NCBI RefSeq assembly: GCF_900113305.1
Contig: NZ_FOOW01000025.1
Coordinates: 1-33,426, forward strand
Length of the DNA stretch: 33,426 nucleotides
DNA from: Prevotella sp. KH2C16
Lineage (GTDB): Bacteria > Bacteroidota > Bacteroidia > Bacteroidales > Bacteroidaceae
Direction of reading: 5' to 3'
Program-made: the position numbers and the translations under genes
In this document: piece after piece, positions 6,783 to 16,400 of the stretch
Position numbering within the stretch: position 1 is the first letter of the stretch
How the letters are laid out: every line of letters starts with the position of its first letter
The notes under the pieces: generated by a model
Databases searched by the model: none
Told to the model about the DNA's origin: nothing
Seen by the model: only the letters and a program-made list of their open reading frames with translations

Positions 6783-8444
6783 ATGGATTGGTTGAATAGT
6801 CTTCTCTCCATAGAGTCTCCGATACAGTCAATCATTGTTCTTTCGGTGATCTGCGCCTTGGGTCTGTCTCTTGGAAGGCTCAAGGTGATGGGCATCTCGC
6901 TGGGAGTTGCCTTCGTATTCTTCATAGGCATCCTTGCCGGGCACCTCGGATTGGAAATCAATCACGATGTGTTGAACTATGCGGAGACTTTCGGGCTGGT
7001 GCTCTTTGTCTACATGCTGGGGCTCTCGGTGGGGCCTAACTTCTTCAGTTCTTTGAAACATGAGGGCATGCCCCTCAACCTCTGGTCGCTCGCGGTGATA
7101 CTGCTGGGCACGGTGATGGCGATAGTCCTCGTGCCTCTTACCGGCATCAGCCTGCCCGACATGGTGGGTATTCTCTGTGGTGCAACGACCAATACGCCGG
7201 CACTGGGAGCCGCACAACAGGCTCTGGGGCAGCTTGGCCAGCCCGCGGGGTCGCTTGCCCTGGGCACGGCGGTTACCTATCCGCTGGGTGTCGTGGGCGT
7301 GATTTTCGCCATGGTGATTTTCCGCAAGTTGGTCGTTACGGCCGACGATTTGAAGATTCGGGGCGAAGAGGGCGACGACCATACCTATATCGGGCAATAC
7401 GAAGTTTGTAATCCAGCCCTCGACGGCCGTTCCTTATTGGAAGTAGCGCAAAGTTCACGCGATAAGTTCATCATCTCTCGGATTTGGAGAGGGCGAGAGG
7501 TTGTAGTGCCACAAGCTAATACGGAACTTCGTAAGGGCGATAATGTGCTCGTCGTAACGAATCATGACGAGAGGAAGGCTATGGAAATCCTTTTCGGAAA
7601 GGAGGTTGAGAAGGACTGGAACAAGGAGCAGATAGACTGGAACCATATAGACTCGAAGGTGGCCAGTCGCGACCTCGTGATTTCCCGTCGGGTGCTCAAT
7701 GGCAAGAAACTGGGAACCCTGCAGTTGAGAAATACCTATGGCGTGAATGTGAGCCGAGTGTTGCGTGGCGACATGAAGCTCCTTGCCACCGACGACTTGC
7801 GCCTTCAATATGGCGACCATCTGATAGTGGTGGGACCTCCCAATGCATTGGACGATGTTGAGAAATTTATTGGAAATGCAGTCCAGCTATTGAATGAGCC
7901 TCAGGTGGGGAGCATCTTTCTCGGAATTCTTCTGGGTCTGGCACTCGGCACGATACCGATTTCCATTCCCGGGATGACCGCTCCTGTCCGGCTGGGTATT
8001 GCCGGCGGCCCGATCCTGATGGGCATCATCGTGGGAGCGCTCGGGCCGAAAGCCCACTTCATCAGCTATACCACGCGGAGTGCCTCGCTGATGCTCCGGA
8101 AACTCGGCATTTCCCTCTATCTGGCATGTCTCGGCTTAGATGCGGGCAAGGGATTCTTCGAGACGCTTGTACGGCCTGAAGGCTTGATGTGGATAGGTGT
8201 CGGATTTCTGCTCACTATGCTACCCATACTGATTGTAGGATTTATCATCCTGAGGACAAAGAAGTTTGATTTCGGGACGGTCTGTGGCATTCTTTGCGGG
8301 AGCATGGCAAATCCCATGGCGTTGGGATATGCCGATGACACGATTGAGGGCGACACACCCTCCGTGGCCTATGCGTCGGTCTATCCGCTGGGAATGTTCG
8401 TTCGCGTGATCATTGCCCAGATGATTATCATGTTTTTTGTATAG
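6783..8444 (+). CDS. AspT/YidE/YbjL-type putative transporter with two RCK_C domains
   Basis: This 553-residue membrane protein has two homologous hydrophobic halves. Each half has a paired signature, GATTNTPALGAA (133-144) in the first and GSMANPMALGYA in the second. Between them lie two cytoplasmic TrkA-C/RCK_C-like domains at about 205-272 and 296-364. This is the architecture of the aspartate:alanine exchanger superfamily (Asp-Al_Ex, YidE, YbjL), and the length is typical. The substrate is not deducible. Its zero-gap linkage to a pyridoxamine kinase raises, but does not prove, a role in exchange of an amino acid or vitamer. It converges on the pseudouridine synthase gene with a 16-bp gap. 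Confidence 0.9.
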   Translation: MDWLNSLLSIESPIQSIIVLSVICALGLSLGRLKVMGISLGVAFVFFIGILAGHLGLEINHDVLNYAETFGLVLFVYMLGLSVGPNFFSSLKHEGMPLNLWSLAVILLGTVMAIVLVPLTGISLPDMVGILCGATTNTPALGAAQQALGQLGQPAGSLALGTAVTYPLGVVGVIFAMVIFRKLVVTADDLKIRGEEGDDHTYIGQYEVCNPALDGRSLLEVAQSSRDKFIISRIWRGREVVVPQANTELRKGDNVLVVTNHDERKAMEILFGKEVEKDWNKEQIDWNHIDSKVASRDLVISRRVLNGKKLGTLQLRNTYGVNVSRVLRGDMKLLATDDLRLQYGDHLIVVGPPNALDDVEKFIGNAVQLLNEPQVGSIFLGILLGLALGTIPISIPGMTAPVRLGIAGGPILMGIIVGALGPKAHFISYTTRSASLMLRKLGISLYLACLGLDAGKGFFETLVRPEGLMWIGVGFLLTMLPILIVGFIILRTKKFDFGTVCGILCGSMANPMALGYADDTIEGDTPSVAYASVYPLGMFVRVIIAQMIIMFFV

Positions 8445-8460
8445 ATTGCCCGGCCGAAGA

Positions 8461-10089
8461 TCAGAAGTCGGCCTTTTCCTCGAAGTGGATTCTCTCCCCC
8501 GTAGCAGGATGGGTAAACTCAAGATATTCCGCATGGAGATATAGGCGGTCGGCTCTTTTGCCATAAAGCTCGTCTCCCAGAATGGGGCGGTTCAGTCCCT
8601 CTTGGTGGGCGCAGTGTACCCGGAGCTGATGGGTGCGCCCGGTCTTGGGATAGAGGGCTATCCTGTTTTCATCCAAGAACTCGTATTCGGTAATGGCGGC
8701 TTTCCCATCTTCCAGGTCTACAATCTGCCGGGGGCGATCTTCCTTGTCTGCTGCCAAGGGTAGGTCTATGATTCCTTTTCTTGGGGTGGGCTTGTCAGAA
8801 GAAGGCGAGAGCAGGGCAGTGTATCTTTTCTTAACGGTGTGTTCCTTGAACTGCTGTTGCAGATTCCGGTAGCATTTACGGTTTTTAGCCACCACGAGAA
8901 GTCCGCTGGTTGCCATGTCCAGGCGATGGACAGCCATGGGCTCGATGCTTTTTCCATAGTATTCTTTCATCAGGGAAAGTACGGATTGCCGTTTGCTCTT
9001 CCCCGGAATGCTCAACATGCCTGCCGGTTTGTTTACCACGATGATGTCGTTGTCTTCGTATAGGATGGACAGAGACTGCGTTTGGTCCTTTTCAAGAGGA
9101 TTCCCATCTACCTTCAGTCCCCTTAGCATCCAGTCTAATATGGGCTTGCACTTGCCCTGACAGGCAGGGTAGAAGTGAAGGTGATGCCTTATTTCCTGCC
9201 GGGGCGACGCCCCCCACCAGAACATAGCCATGCAGAGAGGCCGCATGTGGTGGGCATAGGCATATTGCAGAAGCTTCGGTTCGCAACACTCGCCAGCACC
9301 GGACGGGGGCGTCTGGTTATAGGCTTGCGGGAAATAATCATGGAAGATGTCTGCAAGATTCTTATGATTTCCCTCTGCATTCTGCATTGTGAATTGCGAG
9401 AAGAGCCACCCTTGCAGGGCATCGCTCTTGAGTTTCCGAAGACGCTTTATCTCTTCCGCTTCCCTTATATATTGCTTCACTTTTTCCTCTTGGAGGTTGA
9501 TTTCTGCCGCCAGAGACTTTTTGAGTCTTCGGAGTTCGGCCTTCTGGTATTGTGATTCTTTCAGGAGAGGGGTCTCGTCTGTGATGCCGGTAATTCTGGC
9601 AAGGTCCCTTCGCTCCTTGCAATTTTTCATGTATTGTCGGTAATCGGCAATCTTTCTGGAAGCTTCGGATTGTAATTCCACGAGATGTGCACGGGCTTCT
9701 TCAAGGCAAGGATTTGTTTCCAGTTCCTCAATTTGCCGGTTGAGCAGTGATATTCGGCTTTCCTCTTGCTTAAAATATCCGTCGGGCTGAAGATAGTCGA
9801 ATATTGCCGGAACAAACTTCCGCTCATCCTCTGGAATCCTTTCGGTTGCCTCATCGATGGCGAGAATCTGTCCGCTATAGGCCTGAAGGTAGCCCGTCTG
9901 CCCCTCTTTTTCGACAACGAGCACGCCGAACATCTTCCCTCTGTCTATTTCCTCACGGAAAGAGGCATGCTCAAGTTTGGCCCTTAGTTTCTCAAAGGCC
10001 AGCAGGCAAAGCGGATGAGGCTCGTAATAAAAGGGGTTGGTGAATCTCTCCGGTGCCTTGATGTCTGTGTGAAGTGGATGGAAAAGCAA
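8461..10089 (-). CDS. RluA-family pseudouridine synthase with long N-terminal extension, probable TTG start
   Basis: The protein has 542 residues. The C-terminal catalytic domain (about 340-542) carries HRLDMATSGLLVVAKN with catalytic D391, plus the RluA-type GRTHQLRVHCAH motif. The long N-terminal part contains FTNPFYYEPHPLC (about 16-28), then a coiled coil rich in Glu, Lys and Arg (about 110-215). This extended form is known in Bacteroidota and some Proteobacteria and modifies uridines in rRNA or tRNA; the target site is unknown. No ATG precedes the conserved N-terminal motif, so TTG at 10089 is the best start. It lies in the same frame as the upstream gene, separated from that gene's TAA by one codon, suggesting re-initiation. 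Confidence 0.88.
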   Translation of the reverse strand: MLFHPLHTDIKAPERFTNPFYYEPHPLCLLAFEKLRAKLEHASFREEIDRGKMFGVLVVEKEGQTGYLQAYSGQILAIDEATERIPEDERKFVPAIFDYLQPDGYFKQEESRISLLNRQIEELETNPCLEEARAHLVELQSEASRKIADYRQYMKNCKERRDLARITGITDETPLLKESQYQKAELRRLKKSLAAEINLQEEKVKQYIREAEEIKRLRKLKSDALQGWLFSQFTMQNAEGNHKNLADIFHDYFPQAYNQTPPSGAGECCEPKLLQYAYAHHMRPLCMAMFWWGASPRQEIRHHLHFYPACQGKCKPILDWMLRGLKVDGNPLEKDQTQSLSILYEDNDIIVVNKPAGMLSIPGKSKRQSVLSLMKEYYGKSIEPMAVHRLDMATSGLLVVAKNRKCYRNLQQQFKEHTVKKRYTALLSPSSDKPTPRKGIIDLPLAADKEDRPRQIVDLEDGKAAITEYEFLDENRIALYPKTGRTHQLRVHCAHQEGLNRPILGDELYGKRADRLYLHAEYLEFTHPATGERIHFEEKADF

Positions 10090-10092
10090 ATC

Positions 10093-11205
10093 TTACCTCA
10101 GGCGGTTATAGTCTTCTTCGGATACAGGCTCCAGCCATTCGTTGCTTGCTCCTTCCTCCGCTTGGGTTACATAGGCGATGTGCTGGAACCAGGAATCCCG
10201 TGCGGCACCGTGCCAATGCTTGGCCTCTGCCGGAATGGCGATGATTTTGCCGGGTGTAAGCTCTATAGCCGGTTTCCCCCATTCTTGATACCAGCCACGA
10301 CCGGCCACACAGATTAGCACTTGTACGGATTTATGGTGGATATGCCAATGATTACGGCAGCCGGGCTCGAAGGTAACATTCGATGCCACTCCTTCCAAGG
10401 GGGCGAGATAGCTGTTGCCGTCGAAATACTGTGCATAGTTCACATTGGGCTCACCTATTGGCCATGGACTGTTTTCAATGCCCTTTCTTACTCTCTGTGC
10501 TTCGGCGACTTCCGTTCCTGATACTTTGGCTATGGCCTCACGGCTTCTGGCCGCCTCAGCCTTGCCAACCTTGGCTTCTAATACGGCCGGGATATCCTGA
10601 AGTTCTTCCTTTTTCACACCCATGTTCAAGGCTCCGCGGGCATGCGCCAGAAGCTGGGGCTCGCAGCCGGGGAGGCTGGCAATGGCCGACACGGTTACTA
10701 TTTCACGATCGGAGTGGGAGAGAACCTTGCCCGCGAAGATGTCGCCAAACAGGTGCGCTTTCAGGTAATAGTCGGTGCGGGGAGCAAAGGTATAGTCAAA
10801 CGGTCTGCCGCTCAACTTGGTCTGGACTTCCGCACCCGTTTTCAAAGCGTCGAAGTCCTTGGGCAGAACGGTGCTGTCATCCTGTCCCATGGGAGTCTCC
10901 TTGCCAGTTTCCTTGCGGGTATTGATAACCTTCTGCAGGATTCCCAGCGCATTCAGCGAGCGGGGAAAGCCCGTGTAAGCATAAAGTTGGGAAAGGGCTT
11001 CCTTGATTTCCGATACTGTCAGGCCGTTGTCGAGTGCGTCGTCGATAGCCTTGCTGAGATTCTCCAAATCTCCTTTTGCCTCCAGTCCGGCGATTGCGGA
11101 GAGGCCTTGTTGTCTTGCGTCTAATGCCATATTCTGTTGTGCTTTAATTTGATTACCCCCAAGGAGCATCGCTATAGCGAGCATGGTTCCAAGAATTGTC
11201 TTCAT
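10093..11205 (-). CDS. Secreted double carboxymuconolactone decarboxylase-like protein with C-terminal cupin
   Basis: The protein has 370 residues from the ATG at 11205, with a signal peptide (LGTMLAIAMLLGGNQIKAQQ) predicting export to the periplasm. Two CMD/AhpD-like helical domains follow (about 30-120 and 140-245), the second containing DREIVTVSAIASLPGCEPQL. A C-terminal cupin (about 265-350) has the metal-ligand pattern HWHIHH and the second motif HWHGA. The classic AhpD CxxC pair is not visible, so a peroxidase role is unsupported; an isomerase, lactone decarboxylase or metal-dependent oxidoreductase function is possible. It precedes the pseudouridine synthase in one transcript and diverges from the glycan locus. 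A longer frame to 11262 would overrun the promoter. Confidence 0.85.
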   Translation of the reverse strand: MKTILGTMLAIAMLLGGNQIKAQQNMALDARQQGLSAIAGLEAKGDLENLSKAIDDALDNGLTVSEIKEALSQLYAYTGFPRSLNALGILQKVINTRKETGKETPMGQDDSTVLPKDFDALKTGAEVQTKLSGRPFDYTFAPRTDYYLKAHLFGDIFAGKVLSHSDREIVTVSAIASLPGCEPQLLAHARGALNMGVKKEELQDIPAVLEAKVGKAEAARSREAIAKVSGTEVAEAQRVRKGIENSPWPIGEPNVNYAQYFDGNSYLAPLEGVASNVTFEPGCRNHWHIHHKSVQVLICVAGRGWYQEWGKPAIELTPGKIIAIPAEAKHWHGAARDSWFQHIAYVTQAEEGASNEWLEPVSEEDYNRLR

Positions 11206-11229
11206 TGTCAGATTGTTTGTTCTATGCTG

Positions 11230-11237
11230 CAAATATA
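11230..11237 (-). promoter_or_regulatory. -7 box TATATTTG of the CMD-cupin operon
   Basis: A minus-strand TAnnTTTG match 24 bases upstream of the ATG at 11205, with a TTG at 11260-11262 as a possible -33 element. Confidence 0.55.
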
Positions 11238-11358
11238 CGATAAATATAAATAAGGTGAGCAATAAAAGTTACGGAATCAATTATCTTTTTTACGGATAGG
11301 GTTTATCTTTTTTTGAAGAAAAAAGCCCTCAAGGCCTTGTCATCTGCAAAAAAAAACT

Positions 11359-11366
11359 TAACTTTG
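11359..11366 (+). promoter_or_regulatory. -7 box TAACTTTG of the nahK-like operon
   Basis: A plus-strand TAnnTTTG match 25 bases upstream of the ATG at 11392, back to back with the CMD-cupin promoter. Confidence 0.55.
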
Positions 11367-11391
11367 CGATGTATTGTAAATCTAAAATTCC

Positions 11392-12501
11392 ATGCAAGAG
11401 AAAGAACTACAGACCATCGTATCGCATTTCCTGATAGAGGGAACCATTGACAGCATCGAGCCCTTGGGAAACGGGCTGATTAACGACACGCTCAAGATCA
11501 CCACATTGGAGAGTTGCTCGCCTGACTATGTCTTGCAGCACATCAATAACAAGGTGTTTACGGATGTAGATGTCTTGCAGGGCAACATAGAGGCTGTAAC
11601 CCGGCACATCCGTAAAAAGCTGGAGGAAAGCGGCGAGGACGACATCGACCGAAAGGTTCTCCGCTTCATAGAGACCGATTCCGGCAAGACCTATTACAAG
11701 GACAAGGAGGGGCGGTATTGGCGAATCTCGGTGTTCATACCCCGTGCGAAGACCTATGAGACGGTCAATCCGGAGTACAGCTACTATGCGGGCAAGGCTT
11801 TTGGAAACTTTGAGGCCATGCTCGTGGACATCCCGGACCAGTTGGGTGAGTCGATTCCCGACTTCCATAATATGGAGCTCCGCATGCGTCAGCTTTGTGA
11901 TGCGGTAGACTCCGACCCGCAGGGAAGAGTGGCGGAGGTAAAGCCCATCCTCGATGAGATCAACCGGGACGCCGACGAAATGTGCAAGGCCGAGCGGCTC
12001 TATCGTGAGGGCAAGCTACCCAAACGCATCTGCCATTGCGACACGAAGGTGAATAACATGCTTTTCGACGAGGACGGAAAGGCGCTCTGCGTCATCGATC
12101 TTGACACTGTAATGCCCAGTTTCGTCTTCTCGGACATCGGCGACTTCCTGCGCACGGCAGCCAATTTTGTGACCGAGGATGACCCCGAAATAGACAAGGT
12201 AGGCTTTAATATGGAGATTTTCAAGGCCTTTACGAAAGGCTATTTAGAGTCGGCAAAGGTGTTCCTGACACCGATTGAGACTGAGAACCTGCCTTATGCG
12301 GCGGCGTTGTTCCCATATATGCAGTGCGTCAGGTTCCTTGCCGACTATATCAACGGCGACACCTATTATAAGATAAAATATCCGGAACATAACCTGGTGA
12401 GGACCAAAAACCAGCTCATGCTCTATCGGAGTGTGCGTAAGCACGATGAGGAGATGCGGCAGTTTGTGGCTTCTTGCCTTGAAAATCAAGGTGTAGGATG
12501 A
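11392..12501 (+). CDS. nahK: N-acetylhexosamine 1-kinase-like phosphotransferase (NahK family)
   Basis: This 369-residue protein has an aminoglycoside-phosphotransferase-type fold. The catalytic loop is HCDTKVNN (H215, D217, N222), followed by the metal-binding IDLDTVMPS (D236/D238) and SDIGD. The LDTVMP and HxDTKxxN patterns are those of bifidobacterial NahK, which phosphorylates GlcNAc or GalNAc at C1 with ATP. The gene lies in the same block as an alpha-N-acetylglucosaminidase, which would supply free GlcNAc; this context supports the assignment. Its last four bases overlap the CBM9-like gene (ATGA). Another sugar kinase specificity within the APH superfamily remains possible. Confidence 0.8.
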   Translation: MQEKELQTIVSHFLIEGTIDSIEPLGNGLINDTLKITTLESCSPDYVLQHINNKVFTDVDVLQGNIEAVTRHIRKKLEESGEDDIDRKVLRFIETDSGKTYYKDKEGRYWRISVFIPRAKTYETVNPEYSYYAGKAFGNFEAMLVDIPDQLGESIPDFHNMELRMRQLCDAVDSDPQGRVAEVKPILDEINRDADEMCKAERLYREGKLPKRICHCDTKVNNMLFDEDGKALCVIDLDTVMPSFVFSDIGDFLRTAANFVTEDDPEIDKVGFNMEIFKAFTKGYLESAKVFLTPIETENLPYAAALFPYMQCVRFLADYINGDTYYKIKYPEHNLVRTKNQLMLYRSVRKHDEEMRQFVASCLENQGVG

Positions 12502-13151
12502 AACAATTGATTGTTAAAAGGCTGCCGCAGGGCCATTATGAGGCAGAGGGCTTGCCGTCTTTGCTCGACGAGCAGGGCGTGGCCTTTGAGAAAATAGACT
12601 GTGTAGACTGGGCGGACGACTATCCCTATGCGCCTAAGGTGGAGTTTCGTATTGCCCACACCGATGACAGTATTCTGCTGCATTATCGGGTGGAAGAGGG
12701 AAGCGTCGCCTCTTTGGCCGGACACGATAACGGACGGGTGTGGGAAGACAGCTGCTGCGAGTTCTTCTCCGTGCCTGCCGCCGACGGGCTCTATTATAAC
12801 ATGGAGTGCAACTGTACGGGGACTTTGCTCATCGGGGCGGGTGCCGGCCGTGAGGGGCGCACGCTTGCCCCGGAGTCAGTTTTGCAATCCGTAAGCCGTT
12901 GGTCGAGCCTCGGTAGCCAGCCGTTTGAAGAGCGTGTGGGCAAGGTGGAGTGGGAACTGGCGCTCGTCATTCCCGTGAGTGCTTATTTCAGGAGCAAGGT
13001 TGGTTCGCTTTCCGGGCAGGTTTTCAAGGCCAATTTCTATAAGTGCGGCGACAAGTTGGAGCGCCCCCATTTCCTCTCCTGGAATCCGATAGACATTGCA
13101 AGGCCTGACTTCCACCGCCCTGATTTCTTCGGGGAACTTCACTTTAGATAA
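12498..13151 (+). CDS. Carbohydrate-binding family 9-like (CBM9/DOMON-like) protein
   Basis: The protein has 217 residues and no signal peptide. Segments such as KVEFRIAHTDDSILLHYRVEE, VWEDSCCEFFSVP and YYNMECNCTGTLL match the single-domain CBM9-like proteins of Bacteroidota, and the length is normal for them. It starts inside the stop codon of the NahK-like gene, so translation is likely coupled. A cytoplasmic CBM9-like protein beside a sugar kinase could be a sugar-binding or accessory factor; no enzymatic residues can be identified. Confidence 0.8.
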   Translation: MKQLIVKRLPQGHYEAEGLPSLLDEQGVAFEKIDCVDWADDYPYAPKVEFRIAHTDDSILLHYRVEEGSVASLAGHDNGRVWEDSCCEFFSVPAADGLYYNMECNCTGTLLIGAGAGREGRTLAPESVLQSVSRWSSLGSQPFEERVGKVEWELALVIPVSAYFRSKVGSLSGQVFKANFYKCGDKLERPHFLSWNPIDIARPDFHRPDFFGELHFR

Positions 13152-13407
13152 AGACAAGCCTGCAAGTCTATCAATAAGAGCTTTCTGAAAAGAAACAGCT
13201 TATATACTACCTTTTTGTCTTTAATAGCTATAGATGCCGTGTCTTGATATGTTATAACAACTCCTAATATCATTTTGCCTATGAGAAAAATTACTAAATA
13301 AAAAGCTATTTGACAGATTCCTTACCTTATCCTTCTTTTGAAATAAGCCTGAAACCAGGTTTTAATTCGTAGTTTATACCATACTTGATGTTTTAATTCT
13401 TCATCTT
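13152..13407. other. Intergenic region upstream of the susC-like gene
   Basis: This AT-rich 256-bp spacer has no gene and no exact TAnnTTTG box that I can find. Such a spacer before SusC often carries an activator-dependent promoter. No operator is recognisable, and no HTCS, SusR or ECF regulator lies next to the locus. Confidence 0.4.
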
Positions 13408-16400
13408 ATGATTTGTGTAAAAAAGAAAATCATGCTAACACTGCCGATATTGTTGGTAGTGTCCATGGCCATATCGGCTCACTCAACTCCTCGCAAACCA
13501 AGTTCACCGGCAGCGGGAAATGTAGCGGGTCAGTTACAAAAGAAATCTAACCTTTCAGAAAACTTACGGGTAGACCAGAAAAACAGGACGGTGAGAGGCA
13601 CGGTTGTCGATGACTCCGGTGAGCCATTGATAGGAGTAAGCGTATTTGAAGTGGGTACTTCAAATGGTGTCGTAACCGATATAAACGGCAATTTCTCATT
13701 GGAAGTGTCGCCTCGTTCTGCGCTCCAGTTTTCTTATGTAGGCTTTGTTACACAGAAGGTGAATATAGATCAGCGGGATGAATATAGAATCGTTATGAGC
13801 TCGCAAGACAAGGCTTTGGACGAGGTTGTGGTCGTGGCGTTCGGTAAGATGAAGCGCGAAGCTTTCACCGGCTCTGCGGGAGTTATGAAAGGCGACGACT
13901 TGAACAAGGTGCAAGTTACGAATGCCACGCAGGCTCTGGCGGGTAGAGTGGCCGGCGTGCAACTCAATAACTCGTCGTCGCAGTTGGGCAGTTCTCCCTC
14001 AATAACCATTCGGGGCGTCGGTTCAATCTCTTCTGATACTCAGCCGCTCATAGTCGTTGACGGAATGCCATTCGATGGCGACTTGAATACTCTGAACTCC
14101 AATGACATTGAATCCATGACGGTATTGAAGGACGCAGCCTCTAATGCCTTGTATGGAGCTCGTGGAGCCAATGGTGTAATCATGATAACCACCAAGCAGG
14201 GGTCGTATGGAAAGACCCGTATCAATGTGGATGCCAAATGGGGCTGGAATACCAATGGACTGAAAAACTATAAAACGCTGAATGCACGGCAGTTCTATGA
14301 GGTTTACTATAAGATGCTGTATAATTATTATACCAGCCCAGATTATCCGAACGGAGCCATGACTCCACAGGCCGCCAACGCACAGGCCAACTCGGACCTG
14401 ACGAATCCCTCCTCGGGAAACGGTCCCGGATATATGGTGTATACAGTTCCAGATGGCCAGCCGTTCATCCAGTTGGATGGAGCGATGAATCCTAATGCCA
14501 CCCTTGGATCCCTGTATACTTATGGGAATACTCAGCTCTGGCTTCAGCCTGACGACTGGGAAAAGGAAGGATTGCAGACGGGTGCAAGGCAGGAATATAA
14601 TGCCACCGTTTCAGGAGCGACTGATAAAATCAACTATTACACATCGCTGGGCTACCTGAATCAGGATGGTATACAGCGTGGCTCTAACGAAGACCGAATC
14701 TCCGCCCGGCTTAAGCTGAGCTATCAAGCCAATAAGATTTTGCGCCTGGGAGCAAACTTCGACTATGCCCGCTATAAGTATTCGCAGACATCAGAAGGTA
14801 CTATCGGAACGGGCACGATATGGAGCACAATCAAGACGCAGGCACCTATCTATCCTGTATATTACCGTGGAGCGGACCACAATATCCTGGTTGACCAGTG
14901 GGGAGAGCCCATGTATGACTTTGCCCGTCTTTACGACCTCAGCCGGGCGGGAGGTGTTGGCGGTAACTGTATCTTCGGCAACAAGTATGAGGATAACAAG
15001 AATACAGTATCAGACTATACGGCAAGCGGCTTTGCTGATTTCCGCATCTTCGAGGACTTGACCTTGACTTTAAACGCGCATGCCTACAATCATGATAGCC
15101 GTTACACCTACATTAGCAGTCCGTTCGTAGACCATTATACAGACTCTTCGGATAATGGCTACCTGTCGAAAAGTTCCTCCAAGATCTTCAGCTATAACTT
15201 GCAGCAGTTGCTCAATTATAGCCATTTGTTCGGCAAACATACCGTAAGCGGGCTGTTGGGACATGAGTATTATAACTATAAGTATGAGTACATGGGTGCG
15301 TCCGGTCGCAATTTCGGAATAGAAGGGGCTACGGAGATAGACCAGTTGCTCAACAAGGACTATCCTTCTTCCTACTCGTCGCGTTATAATAACGAAGGCT
15401 ATTTCTTCAGGGGGATGTACGACTACGCTAATACCTATTATGCCTCGCTGTCTTTCCGGCGCGATGCCTCATCCCGGTTCAACAAGAACAATCGCTGGGG
15501 AAACTTCTGGTCGGCGGGCGCGGCCTGGGTTATTTCCAAGGAAGATTGGTTCAAGGCCGCCTGGATTGATAACCTGAAGCTCAAGTTCTCGGTAGGTTCA
15601 CAAGGCAATGACAATATTGGAAACTTCCTTTACACGAATACCTATAATATTGTGAACAACGATAATAGCGTAGGTTATCAGTGGCGTGGAAAGGGAACGG
15701 AGAACATTACCTGGGAGACCAACACCAACTGGAACGCAGGAATAGAGTTCGAAGTCCTCAATCACCGAATCAATGGTAGTCTTGATTTCTTCTATCGTAA
15801 GACCAGTGATATGCTTTTCTCCCTGTCCACACCACCTACCATCGGTTATACCAGCCGTTATGTGAATATGGGTGATATGAGAAACACGGGAGTAGAACTC
15901 GTGTTGAATGCCACCCCGGTTCGGACAAAGAACTTGAACTGGGAAGTAAATTTCAACATTTCGCATGTAAAGAACAAGGTGCTGGATCTGCCCGCTGATG
16001 TAAAGACAACCACCGTGGAGGGATCTGACGGATATGTGAACCACGATGCCTCCTTTGCAGAAAAGTACTGGTATTTTGTAGGCGAGGGACTGCCTCTCTA
16101 TACTTGGCACATGCCAAAGTATGCTGGAGTTGACAAGACTACAGGTGAAGCTTTATATTATAAAGATGTGTTGGATGACGACGGGAATGTTACAGGCCGT
16201 GAAACGACTAAGAACTGGAACGAGGCCACTGACTATCTTTGCGGCGATGCCATGCCTTCTTGGTATGGCGGTATCGGAACTACGCTTACCGCTTATGGCT
16301 TCGATTTCTCCGTTAACTTTACTTTCCAGCTGGGTGGCAAGGCTTATGACTACACCTATCAGACTTTGATGCACACCGGTGGGGCGTCGGCGACCAACTG

